Assembly (NCBI GenBank): GCA_963978905.1
Contig: OZ022261.1
Coordinates: 31,927,686 to 31,991,685 of the forward strand
Length of the DNA: 64,000 nucleotides
Direction: 5' to 3'
DNA from: Trichostrongylus colubriformis
Lineage: Eukaryota; Nematoda; Chromadorea; Rhabditida; Trichostrongylidae
In this document: positions 37,510-50,274 of the stretch, piece by piece
Position numbering within the stretch: position 1 is the stretch's first letter
Layout of the letters: each line of letters starts with the position of its first letter
Translations under genes and position numbers: made by a program
The notes under the pieces: model-generated
What the model was told of the DNA's origin: nothing
Seen by the model: the letters and a program-made list of their open reading frames with translations, nothing else
Database searches by the model: none

Positions 37510-39640
37510 GTCGCGGATAAATTCTTGAACAATCTTCGAAAAAATGATCGCCCTATTTCCAACCGAAAATACGACCCACCTGAAAATTCTTGACGCATGC
37601 TTGCTCGGCCGGGTATGAAAGGCCTCACTGGGTTCCAAGGACAGGATGAGCTTTGTCTATGTGGAAAAGAGCGGTGCACGAGAAGAGGCAATCTCAAGAG
37701 AGACCAGAAAGGGTCAGAGAATAGAAAAAAGTTGTGACATGGCAGCATTCATCTTCGAAGCCCCCGCCATGACAACGGACCACCACGCGTTCATCTATAA
37801 TTCATCGACAAAAGATTCCAACCTACGAGCGAAATAGTTGCTTGAATGTTGTGCTTCAATGAGTACATGCCTTGTCTGCTGAATAGACCAGGAATCAAGC
37901 ATATAAAATGAAAAACCCAATACGGCGGAGTGCATGTAATGGAGGGTAGACGGCAATGGTAGGGGTGATCCAGGTTGAATATGGAAAGCTTACTGAATAT
38001 GAAAGTGCCGAGGTGCTTAGTAGTATAAAAGTGAAAAGAAATGGAGTGAAAGGTCAATTGCAAGAAATAAGACCCCCTATCCGCCTCCGATTTCCGACCT
38101 CCGATTTTTACTATCGCTATCACTGTCTCCAAAAGATGCCATCCCTGAAGAAAAATTTGTACAATCGATCGGTTCGGAATAGCCCTAATAGCTCTTAGAA
38201 CGGTGCAAAACTGTGTGGTACCGCTGCAGGCAATAGAACGGGGTAATATCGTAAAAACCACAACACCTGCTTGAAACGACTAAAAATATCAGGCGCTTTA
38301 AGCTGTGCACGGGAAAGGTGAGACTTAGCAAAGGCTGGGAAACAGCCTGGGAACAAATGAGCCAGCATTTAGCGTGCTAAATATAATACATTGATACTAA
38401 TCATGCGTACAGAATATGGTGTAACCGTTTGATTCGGCAATTACTAACACATCCATACTAGAACGACCAAACTCAGTTAGTCCGACCAAAATTCTTCCAG
38501 TGACGCGTATACATCAAGCGGTAGATGCGTCAATTCTTCACAATGCCCTAGGGGCATAGAAGTTAATCATGAACTTCTCGAAAAAGTCAAATCCTGAACA
38601 CGCACTCCTTAAAAAGTTTGTAGAGTACAATGAAACAACAAATAACTAAACCTTGGCCAATTACACGCAAGTCTATAACGCTTGGGAAAAAAGCGCGGGA
38701 AAACAATTCAACGCAGAGAGCAAAAATTGAAAAGATGCTTGTTGAGTTCAGTTTCACCCGAAGATAAATTACTGCCTACAAACCTTGATGAATATTTTGA
38801 CATTATTCACAAATCCAAGCACAACTTCCGCGTCCACGGGATTACATTCATTTTCGAACAGACACGAATACGATGGCTCTTCGTAGACAGATGCTGCTGA
38901 AGTCGGTGCTTCTAGCTGGCGCACTGAAACAGAGCAATTCACTCAAGTGAAAAATCGCGAACTTAAAGACACCTGTTCAAACACACCTATCAGAACAGCC
39001 AGAGTTGATCGATTATTTTGATAAAAATAAGGTTTATATCTGAAAATGTGAGTTTAGGACTTATCTATGGCAATTAGCAGTTTTCTGCATTTTGCTTACC
39101 TTTTATAGGCTGTTTCTATACCGGCCAAATTGGCATGTGAAAGCTGATGATGTAGATCACAGATGAAAGGAAGACGCGATATCGTTGTACAGATTAAACG
39201 ATGCTGTAATGGTACGTGTATACGTTATGAAGTTTTTCAAAATCCATAGCAAGTAATACCAAATTCTTAAAATGACGTCACTCAAGTTTAGCCGCGACTA
39301 GCTTGCAAAACTAGCTTATCGAATCAACCGAAAACTCAGTTGCAGAGGAATGACGGCCCATTTTAAGTTGACGTGCGGGGTTTTCCACGGGGCTATGTTT
39401 CATGCGTCAGTCTCTCAGTTGCTCCGCACTAACCCATTCATCATTTCGGCCTATAGCTAAATTGCGCAGCAAAGGGACGAAATCAGAATGTAGTTTCCAA
39501 AGGATCTGGAGTTTCCAAGACTTGTTAATCCCGGAAGAATAAAATTCAGCCCTTCCTTTCATTTCTTGCGTCAGCAACTGTCTACTCTTGCAGAATTTCA
39601 GCATAATGTACGCGGGCGGGAAGTTTTACTTTTACACACC
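37510..39640. other. no gene recognised
   Basis: A long minus-strand frame at 37791-38261 has no domain, biased composition and an overlapping open plus-strand frame. I do not support it as a gene. Confidence 0.4.
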
Positions 39641-39645
39641 AGGGC

Positions 39646-39800
39646 CACCTGAGAGGCCGTCTACCGTCAGGCAGGGTAAGACAGTGTCGAGGAACCCCTT
39701 AGGAGGTCATTCTTTGAGAAAATGGTGAGTAGCTGTATTTTTGAAAATTCTTCAAGGATCTTTTGGCAACCACTTCTTCACTTCTTCTTGAAGTTCTGGA
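39646..39800 (+). repeat. dispersed repeat, copy 1 (see 41526)
   Basis: CACCTGAGAGGCCGTCTACC GTCAGGCAGGG and the following GTCGAGGA/CCTTAGGAGGTCAT match 41526-41690 in the same orientation. The match extends through a TTCTTCA-GGAT block. Confidence 0.6.
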
Positions 39801-39873
39801 ATAAATCCAGCTGCTTTCCACAAGTTTTTTTTCGACTGGCACAATGCATAATGGAGAAAAACGATCTGTTTCG

Positions 39874-39950
39874 GTGTGGACATCCACAATTCAGGACTGT
39901 TTCGTGTGGACATCCACAGTCCACGATCATGGACCTCCACAATTCAGCAC
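39874..39950. repeat. short tandem and inverted GTGGACATCCAC repeats
   Basis: The near-palindrome GTGTGGACATCCACA occurs twice, followed by ATGGACCTCCACAATTCAG. The first and last units both end in ACAATTCAG. The sequence can form small hairpins. Confidence 0.75.
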
Positions 39951-39952
39951 GC

Positions 39953-40081
39953 ATGACACTTCTGCTGCTGCTGCTGATTGTCTGCGAATCCTCCGAAAAT
40001 TGTTCGCTTCAATTCAAAAGAAAACGGGTTGCAGAGTGGGCGGGGGTAGATGAGGAGGAAAAGATGCCATCGGTGACGTGA
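39953..40081 (+). CDS. possible 42-aa secreted peptide
   Basis: An ATG five bases after ACAATTCAG (a possible spliced-leader acceptor) opens a 42-codon frame. It starts MTLLLLLLIVCESSENCSLQ, a plausible signal peptide, and continues FKRKR, a possible dibasic processing site, then an acidic tail. No family is recognised. The leucine run is a CTG repeat and could be chance, and the frame might be the start of a longer spliced gene. Confidence 0.25.
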   Translation: MTLLLLLLIVCESSENCSLQFKRKRVAEWAGVDEEEKMPSVT

Positions 40082-41189
40082 CAAGATGCTGCAGTTGAGA
40101 ATGTGCGCTGTTTGATTGGGAATCTTCAGCGTCTGAAGTTAAAGTGTTTTGTCGAGAAACCACTAGAACGGGAAAGAATTGTCGCACAATTCAATTAAAC
40201 CAAACTTGAGTGGACCGAATCTGCCTCGAGGGAAGTGTAGGAAAATTGCCACGATATAAATAGTAAGTAAACAGGCAAAAAGTAAACAATGGTTACAAAA
40301 ACCATGGCTTACTATACATAACACTAAATTCTTGTACGCGCTGGAGAATTCGATAAAATTGAGAAAAAGTCCATTTTCCGCCTTTCACCGGGTAAAAATG
40401 TAAATTTTACCCCAGGTCATGGATGAAAGCAGAACGGAATCAATTTCTACATTTCCAGGTGAGTACCATTATTTAGAGATTATTGACCAATCGTGCTGCT
40501 GTTAAATCTTGAATACTAAATTAAATCTCAAGTGCCGATGGAATGAGTGGTTCTCGTGGCTTCACCATTTCAATTGTTAAACCTCAGTTCATAATTTACT
40601 GCATATAAAACAATGAATGTTGTTGTTCATTGGCCAAAACGAGGAAGGACGTGGTGCGTAAATACTTCTAAAAGACCTTTTGTTTCGAAAGCTCATGGCC
40701 CGTTGATGAGCCAGCCAGTCAACCTCTCTGTTCCCATAGGAGCAGTTTTTTTGTGGCAGCACGTCAACCAATATGAAGTCACAAATGGAACATTAGCAAT
40801 GTGAAATTTTATAACTGGAACCAGATTAGAAGTAATGGGCCGACAAGTAATTCAATCTCGCCGTCCAATACTCCGATTTCCGTTCGCATATCTCAGGCAT
40901 TTCGATGCATTTTTTATGAGTGAAAATATAAGCTAACACTCTTTTGCACTTGTACACGCTTTTCCTACCAAAAATGAATTAAACACGAGGAATTATCCGA
41001 ATTTGAAGAACACAAACCTCATGCGCATCGTATACCGGTGACGGAAATGTGCACGGCGTATATATCGGCGGTACTGGTAGTTGACCAGCAGAAGTTAGTT
41101 GTAAAAGCGCTAATAGAAGCATGCCGTCATAATTATATTGACGACAATAACGGTTGAGGTAGAATGGAGCCGAGGTAACGGTCCCAAAA

Positions 41190-41400
41190 GGAACCGCGCC
41201 GGTGACCGGTCGTTACTGGACGAGTTTACAGGTGTCGAGGTCAGACACACAAACACCAAAAGCACAGCACCGACCGTGAATCACCAGAATGTCGTCTGGA
41301 TCGAGCCACAAGGTCGCCAGCGCGCCTTGTCCATTATGAAGCGTGACCACGCCCACTTCAGCAGTGCCCGAACTGCTACGTTTGATGACCTGAATTGCAT
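41190..41400 (-). pseudogene. degenerate WD40-repeat-like fragment
   Basis: After an acceptor (GCAATTCAG) the minus strand reads ALATLWLDPDDILVIHG and then VSDLDTCKLVQ. These align with the usual WD-repeat pattern of a strand L-x-F-D-P-D-G-x-L-V-S-G followed by WDLDTGKLV. The central tryptophan and the SGS-x-D turn are lost. A stop follows at about 41214 with the same frame open beyond. The opposite strand is also open, so chance cannot be excluded. Best read as a worn gene fragment. Confidence 0.3.
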
Positions 41401-41525
41401 ACGTTTGTGCATGCATATTCATCATTTCCGCCTTGCAATTAGGTAAACAGAGGTCTTGGTATAATAACGGGGCTATTCGTGTGTAAAAATAAATAAGGAG
41501 CTAGTACTACTGATGGCACTTGGCG

Positions 41526-41690
41526 TCACCTGAGAGGCGGTCGATCGTCAGGCAGGGATAGACAGACATGTGTCGAAGAGTCCTTGAGAGAGTCATCTCA
41601 AGTTAAGTGGTGAGGATTCGCAAGAAATGGAGTCGTTTTTTGTGAATTCTTCAGGGATTCCTTGACGGCCACCTCTTTTTGAACAATATT
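41526..41690 (+). repeat. dispersed repeat, copy 2 (see 39646)
   Basis: CACCTGAGAGGCGGTCGATC GTCAGGCAGGG matches the copy at 39.65 kb in the same orientation, with GTCGAAGAGTCCTTGAG and a TTCTTCAGGGAT block in the same order. Confidence 0.6.
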
Positions 41691-41699
41691 GGATCGAAG

Positions 41700-44600
41700 A
41701 TGACGTCTAAAAGACTAAAAACGGTCCTCACTCAATATTTTTTTAGGGTAACACCTTATTAATAGGATCAAATAGCGTCGAAAATGTCGACTGGAGACGG
41801 TACCGTATTTTTAAAAGAATGTTCCTCGACTCAGGTTTGACCCAGGCTGTCAGGCGACCGCAATGGTCCCAGTGATTCTTCGGCACTCCGAGGAAAAGAT
41901 TGTGCTGTTCTTTCACCCATTTTGCCATCGTCATCACCACCATTCAAATGTGGGCAGCTCAACTTTTGCTCTGGCGAGCGCTAATGGGCAGTATGCCGCT
42001 ATAGTGTTTTAAACCTCAGAATGCAGTGAGTATTAAATAAAATATTGAGTACGAACTAAAAAATTGTGACGTAGAAATGAATGGCATATAATAATGAATG
42101 AATGGAATATTAGCTGAATTCAAAAGCAAAAAAGCTAAGGCATGAGGAGTTCAATGGCGTCGTTAAAGCTTTATTACACTTCATCACATACATATAAAAG
42201 CCAGCGAGTTCACAGCTGTAAATGGAGTGATGTCATATTCACGGTGAAAGCGAGATGGCAACCTTTGAAGGGACTTCATTTATGAGCAGATGATTAGTGA
42301 TGGCAAATAGCAATTTATGCACGTCAACTGACTTTTCAGCATTTATAATCCCTCCTTCATGGCACCTCTTTGTATGGTTAGTCTATAATAGGATAGAAGA
42401 CACATCTGGGCCCGATGGGGTACTTCTGGGGAGACGGTTGGGACACACGGCCAGTAGGCCCTTCAGGTCATGCGGTGACCATGCACAACCCTTAAACTTG
42501 TTCTCTAATATTTTGAAAAGCGAGTGGAGCATGGTGCAAGGAGGGTAGGATTTACATTAACAAATTGTCTAAGTAGTTTATGTCACAGGGCAAGCGTCAC
42601 AGGCTGTCACAGGCTTAGGTCAAAATCCGTGTGTCCCAACCTACACCCGGTACCTCTGTGATGGACGTAAGTTGCAACGGTGTTACTCAAGACGTAAGTT
42701 GCAACGGTGTTACTCAGAACAATCGATCTATGAAATCAATCAAGAATTGATCAGCAAAGAGCGGTAATATGAAATAACATTCCACTCTTTCGACATGATC
42801 TTGTATGTATGCATGCGAATGAGAGTACTTTGAAGGCTGCTCCCGAAGAATACACGAAGCAAAGACAAGTGGCTCTAATACATAGATAACAACCCATCGA
42901 GATTTCAATGGAGTCGCGTCGGTGCCGACATCGCGAGGTATTTAGAATGGAAATCGTGAATCCGAAATTATCACTGATGATGGATGGGAAATTCGTACGT
43001 AAGGATTTCGCGCCACGGAGTGTGACCTGATAAGTACGAGCTGGAGGCGCTGTTGTGGTTGGATCCTGGAGCGATTGTAAGATGATGATAAGGGCGTCGT
43101 ATGAAGTTGCCGTGTAATCGTCTTAGGACCCAACTACAGCGGCTCCCCTAGCTAGCACGCATCACGTCGCAGCCGCGATGCGAAATCTTGGAGTGAAGAG
43201 ATGGTTGCGACCCAGTGCTCTCCTAACCTGTCCTGTCGTGATTGTCATGCACCATGTGTGGCGTACAGCTAATTGTCTGATGTCATATCTTGTCGTATTC
43301 TTTCCTTCTCGGTTGAATTCATCTCAATGCAATGTACCAAACTTGTTTTCGTGTAACATTTGACTGCGCGATGTTCCTCGGAGTTTTGGTATTCACTAGA
43401 AACAGGACCACAACACTTATCACCATCACATTTAAAATTTATGCCATCTTAATACCTTCAAATAAATTAACGCTATGCATGCAATGGGGCCATTTGGAAA
43501 CCACATATGTACATAAGATAAAACGCTTCGTCTGTCTCTCCGTCCGTCCACCCCTCTGTCTGTTACGAAATTAAGCATAACATGAAAAACAACCTGTGGA
43601 GATGGAAACAAGTTTGGGATGGGTAGGACATGGAACAAGAAGCAGAGAGCACATATGGACTACGTTGAGCTGTGTCCACGGTGAGAGGAGCGTGCACTGG
43701 CATGTTCCTGCCAGACCAGAAATTGTTGATTAGGTCCCGATGACCCAAACGTGGGCGGAAGATGAATTGCGGCCAGCGATGAGCTTTTGAAAGTCATGAA
43801 AGTGGCACGAGCACAGTGGGCTACGCGAGCCCCGAGTGGGCTGTTCTCACAACAAAAGCTCATAACTAGGTCACAACGCAGCCGTGAGACCGAAAAAATC
43901 GGTCGAAATGGCCAATATCTAAGTTATCATGCACTCGCTTGAAGTGAGCTGAGACCGCCCACGATGGGCGGAGCGTGCTATTAGTCGGATGAGACTCACT
44001 TCAAAAATAGCATCAGTGATGATAAGCACTGATGTTTTGCTTTACACGTGACGCGGTATTAGGTACTGAGCAAATCCTAGAAAAAGCAAATTCGTTCGGC
44101 CCACTGGCGCTCATGATGCTACGCGTGCAGTAGTGTGCGCTGGGCCAACTGGTAAGTACATACATACATACATGTAGAGCCAATGGTGCTGTCCCTTTTT
44201 GCCCTTCCTCTGCTCGTCGGAAGGTTCTGCGCTTTGGGATTTAATTCCATTTCAAAGCTTCTCTTACAACTTGACTTCGATTAATTAGTAGTAGCAGTTG
44301 ATTTCAGCTAATAAATTGTTTTGATGTAATTTCTAGCACAAGTGCACAAGGCTGGTATTCAATACATGAAGGAACATAACTTATCACGTGATGGTGAACT
44401 GAAAGGTGGGCCTCTTTTTCGCACGGGGTCTAGGGATCAAATTCACCATCAGTACCACGGAAAAATCAAAAATTCCATTCCGCCGGGGTTAGTGAATTTG
44501 CGTCCCACTCGCCTAGCCTCCTTCATGTCGTGTGGCCCCGTAGTTTATTGTTTATTGTTCAAGGCTGACTGCGTCCTAATTAAAGCACGATTCCGAGTGA

Positions 44601-45300
44601 AGCGAAATGCGTGGCACAACCGAAAGGGTCTGTACACGCCGTACGCTTCATAATTTTATCCTCCATAACTTGGAGGCCGCTGCTCGTTAAGCTGTTTTCG
44701 AACGCTCTTCACATTCGCTGATCCACCAAATTCTATCTCCCAATGGTCGCTTGATTTGCAAATTTTTCCTCGAAAAAACAAAATAGGCTTCTTCACAAGA
44801 TTCACGGAAAACAAAATACTTATCCAGAACAGTCTCGGAGTCTGAATGGAAATCGAAGAAGAGAAGAAGGAACTGGAAATCGGTCAAGACTGAAAGTTTC
44901 CAGAATCTTCTTCCTGTTACCAAAATAACACAATTCTTCCGATTTTTCAGTGAAACCATAAACTTCTTTCATTCCCAGTGTTTAATGAATTAAAGACACG
45001 GTAAGGGGTAAATTTGGCAGACTGTGGAATATAAAAGTAGGGGTGCTCAGCAATGTCACAGTAGGAATCCGAAAACCACCTTCTCTTTTGCATTCCTAAT
45101 AGTCACTAACCGGTAGTTTTTAGCAGTATTTAGTAGTAGTTTTGGTATTTTCATAGTGAAGGCTTAGATTTATCACCTGTTCGTTAGCAAAAATGTGTAG
45201 ATTCCAATGGTTTTTATTCCGATTAATTAACTTGTATTTAAGCTGAGTTATAGTAGTTTGAAGTATGCGTTCCGTTTTCGAAATTAATTTTGCAACAATT
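41700..45300. other. no gene recognised; scattered repeats
   Basis: This region contains a 27-bp tandem pair at 42664-42716, a TACA microsatellite near 44160-44172, and sequence at 43121-43150 (GTAATCGTCTTAGGACCCAA) that recurs with changes at 27132. No splice-bounded coding chain was found. Confidence 0.4.
42664..42716 (+). repeat. two 27-bp tandem units
   Basis: GACGTAAGTTGCAACGGTGT followed by TACTCA is present twice in direct succession, identical apart from the final base. Confidence 0.9.
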
Positions 45301-45320
45301 TAATAGATTTCCAGTAGGCA

Positions 45321-45575
45321 GATGAGTGGCAAAGGGTATTTCGCAGTGAACCCGTGCGACAAAATGTAATGTAAAATAAATATATATTTGCCTCAGGAAA
45401 GGATATATAGCAATAAAACACATTGCAACTATGCAATTCGGCAACAGTTACTGGTATTGTGAATGTTGGAAAAGGGGTTTGTATTTGGTCACCGTAGAGG
45501 GGAGGGGGGCTTACTGAAGCGGCTACTTTCCTTGACACCTGGAGGTGCCCTGGTTGTTGTGCAACTGCGGCAAAA
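45321..45575 (+). repeat. dispersed repeat of about 250 bp, copy 1 (see 51323)
   Basis: The block includes CAGGAAAGGATATATAGCAA followed by TAAAACACATTGCAACTATGC, identical at 51.39 kb. The shared sequence continues through CTGAAGCGGCTA. The next stretch (45580-45660) recurs at 18890-18960, so the element is longer and present at least three times. Confidence 0.75.
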
Positions 45576-45829
45576 TGACGAGCTGCAAGCCACCGTATGC
45601 CCATACCGTAAGTCAAAATTGCCTCCACGTGATGTCTTTAATGCAATTCTCGTAATTGGAAAAGAAAAAAGGAAAGTTGTCCATTAATCGGTGACGCTTT
45701 CAATCAACCTGACTGGCAAGAAGTTGCACGTCATGGGCAGAACCCCAGATGTCAGACTTGCCAATCATGCAGCTACTCATTTTTTTGACGAAAGTGCAAT
45801 CACGAATTGGCAAGGTAGAATAAGAGCCC

Positions 45830-47130
45830 ACTATAATAGAAGCATAAGCAAGTGGCTAGAAAATGAAGAAGCTCTCATAATGGCTTGACGTTCCATATGC
45901 AAAGCGTTTTCAAAAAGGAATCTGTAGGTAAACTGTTCCGGCGGTAAACCAGACTTCATAATTTTATATTCAGTCTCAAGGTAATCACGATTCAGAGAAA
46001 GTGTGGGCCAAGTCGAGTGCCGGGTACAATGACAAAAAAAGCGAAATGCACTGATGCCACGAATGCAGCATGCGGTGTGACGCAGGAGGCCGTCATTCAA
46101 TATCCCACCATAGTGCGTTGTTCTTCTTTCGGTTCCCTCGAATTCATGCATTCGAACCCTTCTTCTGATTACATATAAAAGGGCCAGCTGATGATTAGAC
46201 TTCCCACGGTGCATGCCATCAGGACAGGAAATTCGCATGGCCGCGTTTGGCGCGACGAAATGGTAGGGGAGGTGCAATAGCTGATCCTGAAGCGATCAAG
46301 GCAAGAATAAGGCACAGTGCACCACCAGCGCGTCGCATGCCGGACGCAGCAACGCGAATTTTTTGTTCCATTGGCACACATCCAGGCTTCCGACAGCGAC
46401 TGTATATGGTCTCATACTCATACTGGTCTCATACTGTATATGGCCTACTTATAAAGTTTAGCTTGTTCCTTGAGCACTTCACTAGGCTACGAACTCTGTG
46501 ATAAGCTCTAGAGCGCAGCCTGTCTTGGGAACACTAAGGGAATGTAAAATGAGATGCGAAGTGCGCCTGCACTGCGGAAAAATGTATTTACATTCTCGAT
46601 TGGTCCCAATCCCGACTGGAAATTTGAATCTGGTAGATTTGGGGATTGACCACAATGCTATGGTTATAGCTACGTATTACTTGTGAAAACACGGGTTGTC
46701 AAAAAGCGACGATATCCAAATGGACTACTTGTAGGCGGCGGATATCTCAACGAGGTGAGACGGCCCATTGCTTCATGCGGGTTCGTGCGCACCAAACTAC
46801 GCGGCTACGCGTCATATCGCCGTACAATTGCATTTGGGCAGTCACACTACTTCACCTTTATTTGTTCCTAATGCAATATTTGCATTATTCTTCCGTGGTT
46901 TTCGTATAATTTTTTTTGGATTCGTAGGAGCACCAACAACGGCAATAAATGTAATAAGAGTTCGTCTCAATCTTTCCATGTTTGCAGTATCGTGGTCAGT
47001 AGCGAAAGAAGGTGTTGTTATACCTACGATAAACATCCTAAGTAACATAATAATTCGCAGCGATATGTGCTTGAGCATCAATGTGTTGACCTTCCTACGA
47101 CAAGGCATTTTCCCGGCGGATAGTGAATGA
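45830..47130. other. weak coding-like frames, not assigned
   Basis: On the minus strand, 45836-46020 reads DYLETEYKIMKSGLPPEQFT and 46842-47075 has a hydrophobic N-terminus followed by NPKKIIRKPRKNN. Both look somewhat protein-like but lack consistent splice sites or family matches. The stretch at 46300-46390 is a repeat related to 51113-51205. Confidence 0.25.
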
Positions 47131-47318
47131 GAATCAATAGTACGACTAAGTTAATGGTGTGTGCAGAATCAAATTTAGCGATCACTACTGCTCGTGTTCT
47201 ATAACAAGCTCAACAGACGCTTTGTAACAAACATAAGAAGGCCAAGAACATTTGAGGAGCGGACTGGCCTAACAATCGGTAACACTGTACGTTCGTTACC
47301 TACTATCACATCAATCAG

Positions 47319-47498
47319 TAAGGCCGCGTTCATACTTTCCAGTGCCGGCGGCAGGGCATGGCTGCGTGTCTCTGGGTCTCCGCTTGTGGCACCCTGTCTC
47401 GTTGCCTGCGTCGTCTCTGCACCTCTCCCGTGCCACTCTGTCTCGCTGCATGTGAACGCAGCCACGCCCTGTCGACGCAAAGTATGAACGCGGTCTAA
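47319..47498. mobile_element. foldback MITE, CGTTCATACT family
   Basis: Left end TAAGGCCGCGTTCATACTTT and right end (reverse complement) TTAGACCGCGTTCATACTTT are inverted copies. Inside, GGCAGGGCATGGCTGCGT pairs with ACGCAGCCACGCCCTGTC-like sequence. At about 180 bp it is close in size to the copy at 5.9 kb. Confidence 0.75.
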
Positions 47499-47499
47499 C

Positions 47500-49960
47500 A
47501 AATCCATTACATCAAAAGTAAATATAGGTTGTCCTAAACTCTCCACTACGAGTTTCACCGGCAGTTAGCCATTCTGAAATGTGATACTGGGAGTGTTTGA
47601 ACCATATGAAATGAGACGTACCTTGCGTTAGCAGTACGTGATGGTACCGTTCAATCACTGCCCAAATCGCCGCTCAATTTGCCGCACAATTTGTCGCACA
47701 CACCACCGGGCGAACCTAAGGTTCACACCCCTCAAGGTGAGACCACGTGGCCATTTCCACGCGACGTCGCGTAATGACCTAATGCTACACAGCACAGCAT
47801 CTGTGAAATCATTCAACAATAAATATCGGCTTGGGAGGGTAGTATATGTGGAAGAAACGCCAACCCCTTGACCTAAAATTCTTGAACGTCGGTTACAATG
47901 AGTGAGCATTGGGTAATTACTCACTACGCTATCGCTCATTTGAATTGTGTAACACACTGGATCAAATGTTCCCTTATCCTTTGACCATTTTGCCTATTCT
48001 ACCGCTGCTTTTAATCAGTAACCGAGAGAAAGCATCTATTTAATACAATTTATGCTAAACGAATTTCTGCGCCTTCTTCGCCCGTCAAACGAAATTTTCT
48101 TCTTTTGAATAGTTTCTGAATGGCTCTTATCTAACATTCACAGATAAGCTCTGAATGAATGCATATGTCATTCGAAGGCACGTCACATGAAGAACGATAT
48201 GAATTGCATATGAATGAGATTTACTCCCATCGCATGAGACCATGCTCTGAACGCGCAATTCTGAGAAATTTGCAGCTAATTCGACCTCATTCTTCGAACG
48301 AAATTTGTTCTCAGGGAAATAGTAATGGGACAAATCGACAAAAAACAATGTAGTCTGTCTGTACAAAACGGTAAGGCTTTATGTTCAAAATTATTACGCA
48401 AGAACGAAATTTAACAGAAGCAAGGATTACTTATACGACGAGATGTTCATTGTGACTATTAATGGTCGCTGAAGTATTGTTTAACGGGTCAAAATCAGCT
48501 TTTGTGTAATGGAACCTGAATTAATGGGTTTATGGGGAGGCTAATATCCGTTGCTATTTTTATTAACTGCATACGAGTATTCCTCGCTCTTCGGAATTTG
48601 ATTGCGGAACAACCATAGGTGAGTAGATAAGTCTATGGAGTTTTAGCTAAAATTTTTCCTTGACTTTGATCTCACGTTCATTATTATACTTTGGCGATTT
48701 CACGTGCCAGTGTACTGGGTGGTCACTATAACCAGTTCTAAGAATTCCAGTTGCAGTGTGTCGATTTCGAGTAGGCCTTTTCGGATTGGAAACTATAGCT
48801 GCCCCAGTACTATGTACTGCTCTGAAACCATAGACTTCTACCATAGGAACCCTACCACCCATTTCTAAACCTCTTCATAAATCCAATAAAAGCTTTTGCA
48901 CAGACCACGGCACCGGGAAGCAGTCGTCCAGTTATAACAAATCTCGTTCGACAAGCATTATTGTTGTGGAAAATACGAACAAATTCAGTTAGAATAAATT
49001 CGTTACAGAGTTGTTATTTCGAATGGAGATTTAACATGTTCCACAGACACATGCTGGAGAAATAGAAAACATGCGAATTCAAATAAACAGTTGAAGCTGA
49101 GATAGTCAGGGTAAGGGGGAAAAAAGTTTCGTCCCCGAGTGGCCGTATCTACACCTCAGTTTTCTCTGAATTTCATGGAAATTTAGTGAAACGCAGTGAA
49201 AGTTTACCAACAAAACGATGAGGTCAAAGAAAAACTGCATAGCCACACTTCACGGGCTGCGACTGAGTAAACCATGGGATTACATCATGCTACTTAACTA
49301 TTTATTTATTCCTTTTCTTATCAGCTTGGCTTGCATGTAATATTGGGCGCATCACATGGTGGGTGCAAAATGGGCATTCTAAATCAACTATCAGCATAAT
49401 ACGGACTAATTTTGCATTTCCATCAACTGATTTGCCATCCAAGCTGGTAATGTATGTAGCAAGGAGATAAATGGAAAGAAGGAGAAAATTTTGAAAAAAA
49501 CGACACGTGTATCGCTGATATGTATATGAAGAAGAAACCCTGGATTAGTAGGAACACGGAATCGTGAAAATTGCAGTGAGCCATTACTTAATCAAAAAGA
49601 AACCCAATTCTCAGAAACTACAGTATTTTGAGAGTTGGAGGAGCCCGTTTTCAAAAGTATCCACAGTATCAATAAGTATTGCAAAAAATAATCGATGGTT
49701 CACAGAACGATCGATACTTGGAAAAGCTATTTTATCCTACTGAGGAAGAGAGCAGCATTAGTTTTGGAGGTCCATGGTTCGCGTTTCGTCTGATCTCAGT
49801 TTTGGAGCAACTGTGAATTAATGAGTTCATTGCCCAATTTCAACCACGAATTATTAAGTCGAGCAGATTGGTTCAACGTGTGAATAGAAATGTTCTCGCA
49901 TTGCATCATAATGTGAAAGTCATTCAGAGCAATAATTTCGTAATGAAGTCGCCGTCAGGC
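47500..49960. other. no gene recognised
   Basis: Only short frames without motifs or paired splice sites are seen. Confidence 0.4.
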
Positions 49961-49961
49961 A

Positions 49962-50046
49962 GCATTCATACTCTGCGGTGCTTCCGATCTTTCTGCAGAC
50001 GGCAAGGTGTGACTCATAAACAGCGAGGCAGAGTAGTACGGGTGTG
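49962..50046. repeat. partial CGTTCATACT-family element
   Basis: GCATTCATACTCTGCGGTGC and, 40 bases on, GGCAAGGTGTGACTCATAAA CAGCGAGGCAGAGTA match blocks of the element at 5.9 kb in rearranged order. The right terminus is missing. Confidence 0.5.
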
Positions 50047-50201
50047 TTAGCTGCCTGAACAAGAATATCAAAGTATCTACTCAAGCTTTCAGTTTCACGG
50101 TTCGATGACGATACTGGCCAACCGGCTCAACACGTTAAAAAGTGAGTGCTGATGGGCTATGGTAAATGGTACCATTCAGAAGCTGAGTTAAGGTGAAAGG
50201 G

Positions 50202-50274
50202 GTGTCGGTAGTGTAATGGATTGGCACATATGCCCGGAAAGCATGCAGAGCGGGTTCGAGTCCCGTCTGAGACG
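50202..50274 (+). tRNA. tRNA-Arg-like sequence, probable pseudogene or SINE head
   Basis: A 73-nt cloverleaf can be drawn. The acceptor stem is GTGTCGG/CTGAGAC with one G-G mismatch and one wobble. The D stem is GTG/CAC, and the D-loop has an A box (TAGTGTAATGG). The anticodon stem TATGC/GCATG encloses the loop CCGGAAA. The T arm GCGGG-TTCGAGT-CCCGT has a perfect B box. The T arm and 3' side resemble eukaryotic tRNA-Arg. The nominal anticodon is GGA (Ser), yet there is no long serine variable arm, and position 33 is C rather than the near-invariant U. ACCA follows the discriminator position. A tRNA-derived retroposon or a dead tRNA fits best. Confidence 0.5.

Noticed and set aside
37791..38261. 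156-codon minus-strand open frame
   Set aside because: No domain, odd composition rich in H, S, F and I, and an overlapping open frame on the other strand.
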